Below, one piece after another: positions 23,208 to 34,069 of a stretch of DNA of 64,000 bases. Positions within the stretch are counted from its first letter, which is position 1, and every line of letters begins with the position of its first letter. Made by a program: the position numbers and the translations under genes. The notes beneath the pieces are model-generated. The model was given only the letters and a program-made list of their open reading frames with translations, had not been told where the DNA came from and made no database searches. The DNA comes from Sipunculus nudus. Taxonomy: Eukaryota > Annelida > Sipuncula > Golfingiida > Sipunculidae. The DNA is taken from contig CM049307.1 of assembly GCA_026874595.1 (NCBI GenBank), positions 96,508,330 to 96,572,329 of the forward strand. Reading direction: 5' to 3'.

Positions 23208-26050
23208 CTATTTATTTATTTATTTATTTATTTATTTTATTTATTTATTTACATTATGTTTATACAGGGAAAACCAATCAGTTTAAATTAAACTGGTCTT
23301 ACTTGGTGCCCTGTATCAGTACATATAAAACATACAATGACTAAACTATCAATACAATGCATAAAATAATACCATGACTAAAAATATAAACATGAACATA
23401 TGGACTCAAATCATAAAAGCATATTAAGAGAGTTAAGAAAGTATATCAATATGTACATCTATAGACAGAAGGAGTAAACTAAAAATATATCATTAAATCA
23501 GTATATATATACATGCAAATATGCGAGGCGTACGAACCAATAATATTACAATAATCTCTAGCATTTATGGACCTGATCATTGTTAGATTCAGTTAAATAC
23601 GTATGAAATTAATGTACAGTTGTTGTATGATCTATGAAATGATAAAAGAATGAGTGCTACATGTATAAAACGCAAATTTATGCAAATATAACATGTGTCA
23701 TATAGAACATACAGTTGCTAAAATTTCCAATTCGATTCGTTTCTTAAAAGATGCACAAGTTATGGCTGACTTAGATTCATTGGATAAACTATTCCATACT
23801 TTTGGCCCCATATATAGTAAAGATTTTTTCAGATAGTTTGTTCTAGGTTTAGGAACGACTAAATCATTGCTCACAGCAGCTCGGGTTTGATGATTGTGAG
23901 CTTCATTGACAAAGTGAAAATTATTCTCTTGTAAACCGGGAGCTATTGAACAAACACATTTATACATAAGTACTGCAACAGAATACATATAGCGTTGACG
24001 TATATTCAACCAACCCAGTTCATTTACTATGGTTATAGAATCAACATTTCTGTCATAGTTTTTGGATATAATGCGGGCAGCTCTGTTTTGTATTTTCTGT
24101 ACCGTATCATTGGTAGACAATAATGAACAACCCCAAATGCTTAGGGCATAGTCAATATGAGGCTGAATTATAGTTGCATAAACCTTAGTAAGAGATTGCA
24201 TAGACAGATAGCTTGATATTCGGTAAAGAACTCCTATCTTTTGAGATAGTTTTTTGGATAGAGAGTGAACATGTGGTTTCCAGGATAAATTAGCATCTAT
24301 TATAACGCCAAGTAGATTAATCTTATTAGAACAAAGTAATGTTGTATCTAATATTGATATCTTGAGTTTGTGATCAGCAATTCTATGAAGATTTCCAAGT
24401 AGCATAACATTAGATTTATTATAATTCAGAGTGAGCAGGTTTTCGTCGTACCAGGTGGTCACATGATTTACTACTCGCTGTAATTTAATCTCAGCTTCTA
24501 CAGCATTTTTACCATGGCAATATACAGTGACATCATCAGCGTACATTACAATACCATCAGTATTTAGCACATTTGGAAGATCATTTATGTATATCAAAAA
24601 TAGAATAGGGCCGAGAACTGTACCCTGAGGAACACCTACATTAACAACAGCAGCATTGGATAGATTGTTGTTGTATTTTACGATCTGTAGGCGATCATGG
24701 AGGTAAGATTGAAACCAGGCAACTGTTTTCTTATCAAAACCAAAAACGAACAACTTTTCCAATAATCTTTTATGATTTATGGTATCAAATCCTTTGGTTA
24801 GGTCGAAAAAACAAGCAGCAGTAACTTTACCCTGATCCATAGTTTTATATACGTCATTTGAAAATTTACTAAGAGCCGTTACAGTAGATTTTCCGGGCAG
24901 ATATGCGTGCTGACTTTCTGAAATTCTATTGCTATTTGTGATAAACCTGATTAGTTGCCTTTGTACAGCTTTTTCAAATAGTTTCGCAACGTGAGGTATT
25001 ATTGATATGGGTCTGTAATTACTCTTATTTGCTTTATCGCCTTTTCCTTTATATACTGGAGTAATTCGAGCTGTTTTCCAGTCAAGCGGGTACGTGGCGT
25101 TATATAGTGATAGATTAAATAGATAACATAACATAGGACTAATGAGCTGCGAAGCCATTTGGAGTAATGTGATGTCCATATCGATTATATCCAGAGTGTG
25201 TTTAGGTGGAAGTGTAAGTAAATCTTTCTGTATATCCTGCGATAGTAGTATAGAAAATTTGAAACGGGACTCTGTAATATTCAACGACCGAACAGGGCGG
25301 GTTTCAGATGCCTTAAAATTTACCGCTAATATATCACCTATGGTACTGAAATACTCATTAAACTCTTCACATGATATATCGCAATCTACAGGTTTAGCTG
25401 ATGAGGAACCAGGTAATACTTTTTTAAGAGCGCTCCACATACCTTTGATATAATTATAGTTATTATCGATGTTATGTCTGAAATAAGCAGTTTTCGTCGA
25501 TCTTATAAGCGTAGTTACCATGTTTCTCATTCTTCTATACTTAAAGAAGAGAATGTGAGATTTGTGTTTTACAGCGCATCTGTGTAATCTGTCTCTGAGC
25601 TTTATCATGCTACGGATTTGCGGTGTCATCCAAGGGTTATCTCTATGTTTTACCCTACGAGACCATATGGGCGCATGTTTATTACAGATATTTAGGAACT
25701 CAGTTTTCCAGCTGTTCCATGCAATTTCGATATTAGATTCATAGAATACATTCTGTAGTATAACAGATGAGGCGATATCATTTCGGTAATTCTCTAGATT
25801 AAATTTGCTAAAGTTTCTAGATTTTATTTTTATTACATTTCTATTAATATTTTTGAATGATAGTACTGTGTAAACTAAATAGTGGTCACTCAAAGAGATT
25901 GGTAATACATCCGTAGTTATATGTCTCTCGGGAATGTTCGAGAAGACTAAATCTATCACTGTTGATGAGGTTACAGTTTCTCTGGTTGGAGACTTCACTA
26001 ACTGCTTAAGTTGGAAATTGCATAGCCACTGGTCAAAGACACTTGTCAAA
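23208..26050 (-). mobile_element. 5'-truncated non-LTR retrotransposon (Jockey/CR1-like)
   Basis: Read on the minus strand: an open frame starting inside the endonuclease domain, reverse transcriptase, a ~440 bp 3' UTR, and a (TAAA)n tail (plus-strand 23208-23252, TTTA repeats). The 5' end is truncated and abuts an ATA-rich tract (26051-26090). The single long uninterrupted frame implies a fairly young insertion. No target-site duplication was identified. It lies in the inferred intron in antisense orientation. Confidence 0.85.
23698..26049 (-). CDS. Partial LINE ORF2: endonuclease C-terminus and reverse transcriptase
   Basis: The 783-residue frame encodes the tail of an APE-type endonuclease (SDH motif at about residues 54-56) and a reverse transcriptase that would copy LINE RNA at a nicked target site. 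RT landmarks: YRPISI near 345-350, palm motif A FDLTKGFD at 415-422 with both Asp, GVPQGTVLGP at 472-481, and the catalytic YADD at 503-506. The C-terminal region (HNHQTRAAV, then GPKVWNSL) resembles the tail of Jockey/CR1-group proteins. The endonuclease N-terminus and any ORF1 are missing, so this copy cannot be autonomous. The first methionine is simply the first in the truncated frame. The stretch at about 281-300, where a KA.G.D..P.. motif is expected, is altered (PPKHTLDIIDMD), suggesting some decay without stop codons. The clade call is by motif style, not phylogeny. Confidence 0.88.
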   Translation of the reverse strand: MTSVFDQWLCNFQLKQLVKSPTRETVTSSTVIDLVFSNIPERHITTDVLPISLSDHYLVYTVLSFKNINRNVIKIKSRNFSKFNLENYRNDIASSVILQNVFYESNIEIAWNSWKTEFLNICNKHAPIWSRRVKHRDNPWMTPQIRSMIKLRDRLHRCAVKHKSHILFFKYRRMRNMVTTLIRSTKTAYFRHNIDNNYNYIKGMWSALKKVLPGSSSAKPVDCDISCEEFNEYFSTIGDILAVNFKASETRPVRSLNITESRFKFSILLSQDIQKDLLTLPPKHTLDIIDMDITLLQMASQLISPMLCYLFNLSLYNATYPLDWKTARITPVYKGKGDKANKSNYRPISIIPHVAKLFEKAVQRQLIRFITNSNRISESQHAYLPGKSTVTALSKFSNDVYKTMDQGKVTAACFFDLTKGFDTINHKRLLEKLFVFGFDKKTVAWFQSYLHDRLQIVKYNNNLSNAAVVNVGVPQGTVLGPILFLIYINDLPNVLNTDGIVMYADDVTVYCHGKNAVEAEIKLQRVVNHVTTWYDENLLTLNYNKSNVMLLGNLHRIADHKLKISILDTTLLCSNKINLLGVIIDANLSWKPHVHSLSKKLSQKIGVLYRISSYLSMQSLTKVYATIIQPHIDYALSIWGCSLLSTNDTVQKIQNRAARIISKNYDRNVDSITIVNELGWLNIRQRYMYSVAVLMYKCVCSIAPGLQENNFHFVNEAHNHQTRAAVSNDLVVPKPRTNYLKKSLLYMGPKVWNSLSNESKSAITCASFKKRIELEILATVCSI

Positions 26051-26334
26051 TTATAATAATATATTATAATAATTATTATAATAATAATGCTAAAAAAGAA
26101 GAAACTTGTTATACATATATATCACTTATCTCAACTTAAAATTGTAAGCTTCAATCATATTTTATTCACATATAAATTCATTTTATGTGAGTGTATATCA
26201 AGTACTTGAACAGTTCAGAATTAATGTGAAAGAAATAAAATGAAAGTTTCTTTCAAAAAAGAAGAAAGAAAACATAAAAAAATAAAATAAAGTAAAAGAG
26301 GTAAAAGTTGCCATAAATGGTTCCTGTTCCTAGG

Positions 26335-26575
26335 ATAAATGAGAATTCTCATTTTTCCCAGCTTTAAATTTTGAAACTGAAATCCAGTCTCTCCAGGGAA
26401 GAATGAGAATTCTCAATTTTTCCTGGGACAGACTGGAATTCTTATTTTTCCCAGTAAGAACAGGAATCATTTCAAATCATCTCTTGATTCTCATTTTTCC
26501 TGGGAAGATTGAGAATTCTTATTTTTTGCCGGGAAGGTTCTGGATCTTCCCAGATTCTCATTCTTCCCTCTTTAC
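26335..26575. repeat. Cluster of GAATTC-centred palindromes, right flank of LINE
   Basis: Counterpart of 22990-23175 in inverted orientation, with units such as ATGAGAATTCTCATTTTTCC and AGAATGAGAATTCTCAATTT. It ends with TTCTGGATCTTCCC. Confidence 0.6.
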
Positions 26576-28111
26576 ATACATCATTATGAGACAATAATAG
26601 AGAATGATATTAGAACATGGATTGTTCAGAGTTGTATAATTCTTGTTCAATGAGTATATAATATATGTGAATAACTTCTCAATATAGATTATTTCTTTCT
26701 GAGAGGTTACCAACAGGTGATTGTATATTCACGCCTGTCACCTCAGCTGACTGAGGGGTTGGGATTATTAGTCACCATTGGTCTTCACTGAGATCATGTC
26801 AGGGGGTTGAGTTTTGTGTGTGATGGTGGAGGCAGGTTTTAGTGAGTACCTGTTATTACCAGAGGAGCGTCGACACCAGGGTCTGTCCAGCACCTCCGTT
26901 ACCTGAGACAGGTGCTATGTTTATTTTTATATCCCCCAGGTAATCTACAACACAACAGCTGAGTGTGGCTGGAAAAAATCCTCAGCTGAACAGAGACAGC
27001 ACTGGCCTCACAAAGGTGGTTCACTCTGCACATGCTTTTCATGCTCAAAAACCAGCAGGCTGTTGTTGAACTGTTACTTTTGATCGTTATCTTCACGGCA
27101 GACCTGTGTGTGGTTTGGTACCGCCTTGCTCTTTGTGATACGATCTTGACCCATGACACAACTATCGCTGATTATACTTTGCACTACCTTGATACAAATG
27201 TGAGCAAAACTGTCTGTTGACAGTGAAAAGAAAACTTGAGATAATCATTTGTGTATTTATGTGTATTTGGATAGGCTTTGCTAGCTTTGACATTTCAAAT
27301 TAATTATTCACTGATTGTGATACTTGGTGAAGACAGGTATTGTGACACTGATGTACTGTTTCCTTGGTATCCAGGTTATCTGCACAACAACCTTGGCAGC
27401 ATGTGTGATAGTAAATTCCATTTCTTTTTTCATGGCTGTGCAGCAATTTCCTCTTGCATGCATCATTTGTGAAATGAGTGCCATAAATGTGATGACTTTG
27501 CTTGATATTCTGTTTGTTACCTTATATCAGGAGATCAGAAGAAATTATGGAGATCAGAATAAATTATGGTAGGAGAATATAATAAATTTCTTGAGCTTAA
27601 GGTCAAATATTCAGACCCAATATACTGTAAAACTGGAAAATTTTGTGAACATACAATTTTTGCAAATTTCACAAAATGAGAAATTACATGATAGCGAAAA
27701 TTGTGTTTGATTTAAAATGAAGTATGAATGTGTTATGTAAGAATTGGGGTTATTAAAAAAGGGATTAATCATAAGAGCATAGTTTGACCATAATTTATGG
27801 TCTACATTAAATGCTTTATTAAAAAAATAAAGATTTATGATTAATTTAAAATAATATTAAAGTTTAAATGAAGATGATTTATGTCCTTTCGTTTGATAAA
27901 ATAGAAACCTGAATTTCACTGTTGGTTCATTGTAGAAAAGTGATGTTTTAATATTGTAGTTGCAAAAGGTTTTATGCAGCAATTATATGATAAAAAATTC
28001 ATGATTTGAAAAAAAGTAAATGTTGCATGCAGGGCTTCAGAGATTTTTTGGTTGTAATAGAGGTGTTTATAATTGATGTCTAAGAGGTGACCCTAATTGA
28101 AAGGTTGCATT

Positions 28112-28376
28112 CACCTATTTGGCCCATATTCCAAGGTTCATTCATGCATGAGTGCCTGTACATTTATGAATATTCCTTGATGACACTCCTGAACCCAGAT
28201 CTTGTGCCATATCCACACAACATTTTATTGATTCTTCATTGGCCCATTCCTGAAATGTGCTGAAAATTTCATGGGATTCTGTTTGTGATTGTGTGAGTTA
28301 TTTTGTGAACAAACACCAAAACACACCCAAACACAAACAGGATGAACGCATATCCTTCTGGTAAAGGCAGTAATTA
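28112..28376 (+). mobile_element. RTE-type 3' end fragment, second copy
   Basis: Homologous to 8421-8678 along its length, with the shared ACAAACA-rich stretch and a ggatgaacgcatatccttctgg-type end. More diverged at its 3' terminus. Confidence 0.5.
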
Positions 28377-29677
28377 TAAATTCTTTGTTTACAAGAATTG
28401 TTGACTGTTCTCTGGCTCATATGTTCATTTTTTTTCGTAAAGTTAGATCACTTTCTTCAAAACCTTGACATTTAAAAGACCTCCAGTTGTCAGAGGTATG
28501 TCAGATATTATGTGCTTAAGCTGTTTGTACAGGAATATTATCACGCACCTTGATGTTTACTCATCATCCATTAAGAGTGTCAAGAGTGACGTATACAGCC
28601 TCCCAACCTCTGCAAAGGATGGTTAAAATACTACACCACTGCTGACAACATCTTGGTTGTTTAAATAATTGTTCTGTTCATTCTATCATTTGCTTTCTTC
28701 ATCAGATAGGCCAAAAAAGGGAATTTGTTTGAAATCAGATTTCTACACCAATCAGAAATGCAGCGGCAAATTTGTTTGATTGTGGATTTCCTGCCAATTT
28801 TCACGAGGGTCTGACCTACTGTAAATATTCCCTAAAATACCAGCATTCCGGTCTGTCATTTTGTGAAATTTCATATCATGTTTTGGGGATTTTGACAGGG
28901 GTTGTCAGGGTGGTTTGTTTCTGTATTTACACATTAGCCTATAAGAAAAATGACCTAAAGTATTACTATTTTTGTAGTCAGTGTTTAAACTATGTAGAAA
29001 TTCCTTCGTAGAAGTTCTGCTGGAGAGTATACATCAGAGACATTGCCTTTTTGCACTTGTTTCTCCTTCTCTCCGAGCAGAGGGCTTCACAAGTGTTCTT
29101 GGAGAGAGATAAGCCAGATGCTGCAGTCGTAGTACTAGGAAAAATGTTTTAACCTTTCTAACCCCACCTTATCACAAAAATTGACAGACCTTGTTTGCAC
29201 CCGTACTTTATCATGTTTACACTCGGCCCAGTGTTAGACTAATTCCATCTTTGATTGGCCCTCAAGTCAACTCCAGAATCACTTGACAACTCATCTTGAA
29301 GATTAAAGTACTACCCTTTGAGTGTTTTTATGTTGCTTTGTCACCTCAGTCATGTTTAGTCTGAATCCTTGGGAAAATTCATTGAGAACAAAAACTGATC
29401 CTTTCAGTGTTAGCCATAAGAATTAAGAGTTTCTATAATTGTTGCACCTGCTGTAAATCTTTCCAATGTTTTCTTTTATAATTGCTCTGTCAAATGGTAA
29501 CACTATTTGGCACAATTTAGCCCATAATTTATGGCATGCAAAGTCTTACAATAACCAGAAGATACAAATTCTTTATTACAGTAACTGTTTTCAAAAGCAA
29601 ATTCTTACAATTATTGAAAGATGTAAATTCTTACTTACAGTAAATATTTTCAACAAATTAAGATGAAAATGCTGATA

Positions 29678-29860
29678 TACAGTGAAATCTCACTAACACG
29701 ACCACCAGCGGGACCAGCCAGAGTGGTCATGTCAGCAAGGTGGTCATGTTTGCCGGAGGTTTTCATGCTGATCTATTTACATTAGTTCACGACCAAAAAA
29801 GTGGTGGTCTTAGCGGGGTGGTCTTCATAGCTGGGTTGTCATCAGGTGAAGTTTCACTGC
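29678..29860 (+). mobile_element. TA-flanked MITE with CAGTGAAATCTCAC termini
   Basis: Terminal inverted repeats CAGTGAAATCTCAC and GTGAAGTTTCACTG bound a ~180 bp non-coding element rich in GGTGGTC and GACCACC segments. The left flank is TA. Termini and flank suggest a Tc1/mariner-type transposase in trans; none is in the window. Confidence 0.7.
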
Positions 29861-31618
29861 ATACAAAAAATCAAGTCCATGGTGAAAAGTGATTTAGCAT
29901 CTGGTAGAAAAAAATATACATTATTTCATAAATTTAAATACAAAGGCCCATTATTTCAAAGCAGATACCACTGTTGGGAAATAACATATAGTACACTGCA
30001 CTCTCTGTGACCCAGGATATAAGTACTGAAAATGAGAGTATTTATTGTATCAGTTGGTCTCTCTTCCCCTGGTCAGTATGTGAGCTGGACACTGGTTGAC
30101 CTCAGATAAACCTGGGTATATATAAAGTAGAGCAGGTTTAATACTAACAGGATTGACACGCTGATCGTCTTTATTGCCGAGCTGATCCGGCCAGATCTAA
30201 GTTCCACTGCTGAACCAATAAGATTCTAAAATCTGATAGAGTTGGGTGAACAATCGATTGAGTGGCACATTGGGTTAAACCATTCAGTTGATGATATCAG
30301 CTGATCTTGTATTCATCGTGTCACAAAGCCTTAGCCCAGGTGTGAAAAATCTGTCATTATTGTCATGTAAGCCTTAATATACACACTGACCAAAGTGCAT
30401 AAAATAGCAATAAGACATGCCCTGTAAGACAGCAGCAGGAATTTACTTCAACTGTCACAGAAGTATGTTGGTTATTTGATGACATCACACTTGTTTGCCG
30501 CAGGAATGCTTCTAGTGCTCCAGGATGTCTTGTGTATGTCCCACTTTTGACGTTACACCAGGGTCCTGTAACGACACGCACAAGGAACACAGTGAGAGGT
30601 TATTAGTTAAGGAATGTACTCACTGACACTGTGTGTTGAGTTACTTTGTTATCTCAGGCTTGTTCTCACATTACAAAAAATACTGTTTACAGCTTTCCGT
30701 TGAATGGATATCTTGTTCCTCCTGTGTATGTGAGACAGGTTCCGTGAAAATTTTGTTGACACTTGTCTGCTTGTTTGTCTCTTTAGTTTTCAGAATGGCC
30801 TTAGATATTTACATGAATGTTTGCCCGCAATACATTTAGTATGGAATTATCAGTGTTGGGTTACTCAATACTTGTAACTTTGCCCAGTACTATAATGGAC
30901 CTACAGTGTGGATAGTCATACATGTAATTATACTTTTAAATCTATATTAATGTCACACAGGGTACCATGACAATATGAAACACCAAGAAAGAGAAAATAA
31001 GAGGTCATTTGTCATCAGAAATCAGATAGTGTATTAGTCAGAATTGGTAACTGGATCTTTGTAGTCAGTATATTTGGATATTGACCCTGTATTTACAGAT
31101 CTGAAGAAGTATAAATATTGAACAAAGTTTGCTTCAGAAACACACTTCCCAGGCCCACTTCTACCTGAATTTCATTGTATTTGGTTTTCATATATTAAAA
31201 ATGTTTCAGATTGTCATCAATCACTGGTTCCTTCAAACTAAATTACCATCTTGTCAACTTAATTGACATTTATGATTGATGCGGTCATCATTGAATAGTA
31301 GCTTTTATCATAATGTCCCTCTAGTATTAGTAATATACCCAGAATATCAATTACCTAGAGAGTGACTGGATTTATTAATTAATCTTCATTGATTACTATG
31401 AAATCCCAATAAGTGGGATTAAAAACAACTCCAGGATAATTAATCAGTTTTAAAAATAATACAAATCAGTAATATAATAAACATTCCAAGGCTGTCAATA
31501 TATTTTGAAGTAATATGAATAAATGAAAACATGAAAGCTCACACTATATTGCTTATTTAAAAAAAAAGAGAAATGCTTTGTTATTCTCATATTTTTTTAG
31601 TAAAATTATTTCATTTTT

Positions 31619-34069
31619 AGCTCAGCTGACTTTCAGTCATGCTGGGCTATAGCGATGGGTCTTTGTCCGGCGTTCTTCCGTCTGTCCGTCAGGCCGGACG
31701 GCCGGCCGGCCGGACGGCCGTTAGCAGGGCACAAATCGTAACCGTAGGGGCTAGGGCCATGAACCCTATGCAGTCTTAGAGGTTATAAAAAGATCACCTT
31801 GCAAACCTGAAATTAGGTCACTGTGACCTATATTCTCGAAGTTATGGGGTGTGTTTGCACCCCCGAGAAATAACTCTTTGAGACAAAATTTTCATCCCAA
31901 ACCTTCCATCTTTCACATACAGCTCTACTACCAACAGGTGAAGAACCATAATTTTTTTTAGGTCAAAAGGTCAAAGGTCAAGGTCTCAGGAGCCTCTTTT
32001 TTGAAAAGCCTGTGGATGCATTTTAAGCCAACCCTTTCATCCCAATTCTTTGATCTTTCACATATAACTCACCTACTAAGTTGGAGAAGAATCCTATAGA
32101 TTTTGAGGTCACAAGGTCAAAGGTCAGGGTCACAGGATCCACTTCTTTGAAAAGGTAGTGGACACATTTCAAGCTAGACTTTTCACTCCAAACCTTCCAG
32201 CACTGATATCGCTTCTCTGCCAACAGGGGAAAAGACCTGTTGATTTTGAGGTCAAAGGTCAAGTTCACAGCACCCACTTCTTGCGTGGAGTCATTTTCAG
32301 GCAAACTTTTTAATCTGTACCTTCCATCTGTCATATATGGCTTACCTACCAATAAGGGAAGAAGCCTATTGATGTTGAGGTCAAAAAGTCAAAGGTCAAG
32401 GTCACAATATTTAATTGTTCTAAATGCTTGTGAGCATATTTCAAGTGTAACTGTTCAACCCAAACCTTCAGTCTTTCACATATGCCACATCTATGCATCA
32501 CTCAGTTTGACTCAAACTTCATATTTATGGGTCTTTTTGCTTGAATAAATAACTTATTGATTTTGGGGTCAGCTGGTCAGCAGGTTAAAGGTTGCAGGTC
32601 AAAGTTATTCACCCATTGGTTGCCAAGTAATTACACCAGATTGAAGTGGTCAGTAGTTACCCATCATTTAGAAAGAATCCAGTTGATATATGGGCAAAAG
32701 GCCAAGGTCAAAGGTCAGGGATGTTCACAATTATTTAATTTTATAGACCATCTCTATTTTTCTTGTATATATAACCATCCCACTCCAGCTGGTACATATC
32801 CCTGTGTGGCTGTAATTGTGAGTGACACTGGTGACATATGACTCCCTTTTGTATCAGCCTATTAGGTGATAAGGCTCAGTGATAAGTACTCGTTACTTCA
32901 TAACAAAAACACTGTTGTCAGAATGCTTCAGCCAGGCATTAAGACTATGAGAGTATAGTATTAAGGTTTAGCTACTGATTTATAAGATGATGGGAACATT
33001 TTGCAGTTTATTTTATGGAATCCTAGCAATAAACTTAGTTTCCTAGATATCTGAATATTTTAATATATATCACCACATATAAAAGCAAGTGTTTGTTCTC
33101 ATAATATGTGGATGTGTACCTTGATTAGGATGGCTTTTTGTTTTATTTCAAGACTCTTAGTCATGCTTTCTGCATTTCTTTTCTTTCAGGTTTGGCGGTT
33201 TACCTACCCTGCTGACCCCATTGAAAAGCAGAGTGATAATAAAAAATATTGGACTTACACTTTTTACAATTGCATATCTATAAATCTGATATGAGGGCCT
33301 GGACATGCCTTTTAAATTATTTTGGGCATTTATTACTGGATAATTTGCACCAAGTTTGGTCTCTTATTGGAGAATGTGGGATATCAAATGTCATACTTGT
33401 CAGAAATCCATTATGTCTGCCAGTTAGCCACCTTAGAAATTCTTTCTTCAGGGCAGTTTCAGTAATTTTTCTTTAATGTTTGGTCCGATTTAGAGAATGT
33501 TTGTTGTCTGATTTCAGACTTGTCAGAAGTCCAATATGGCCACCAGGCAACCATCTTTTAATTCCTTTTGATCATATTATCTCAAGAACAGTTAAAGTGA
33601 ATGCAGTTGGATGTATATTTATGTAATCTTGTAAAGGATTGGGTCAAATATTTCTGAATAAATATTACCATCATTTATAAAAGTGCAGTACAGTTGGCTT
33701 GTATTGAATAAAAATTCATACAGAAGCACCTGTTTCTCAATAATTCTTGCATGTATTTCCTTGATTTTTGCTATATATTTTGATCTTATATTTGCCCTTT
33801 GTGGTGTTCCTTTTGAGACTGACAGGTTTCAAGCAAGCTGTTGGAATAGTTCCTGATAGCTTAACAATCATGCATTTTCCTCAGACCATCAATTCACTGT
33901 GTTTTAACCAGACATAGGTGATATATATTTCTGTTGTCATAGAAAATTTTCAACAAATTGGCAAATTGGTTCTTCAAAATTTGACTGGAAGTTGTGAATC
34001 TCAGTCCATGATGTCACAGGTCATGCTTGGCAGCTGAGCGTCATGACCCATGGGTCACTTGTTATTTAG
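31619..34069 (+). mobile_element. Helitron-like non-autonomous element F
   Basis: It starts after TTTTT with a stem-loop (AGCTCAGCTG...GCTGGGCT). A very GC-rich palindromic patch (GGCCGGCCGGCCGG near 31700) follows, then about five diverged ~145 bp tandem monomers each with AGGTCA-type repeats (31955-32720). The 3' side has CAGCTGAGC (34031-34039), the inverted copy of the 5' GCTCAGCTG, then the perfect hairpin TGACCCATGGGTCA (34044-34057) and TTAG followed by T (34066-34070). The tandem monomer is homologous to that of element E. The 32870-33900 segment is unique-looking, so the element may contain captured or inserted DNA. No transposase frame. Confidence 0.6.

Noticed and set aside
33106-33294. 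Frame after a TTTCTTTCAG acceptor-like site (VWRFTYPADPIEK)
   Set aside because: No matching donor, no recognisable domain, and it lies inside element F.
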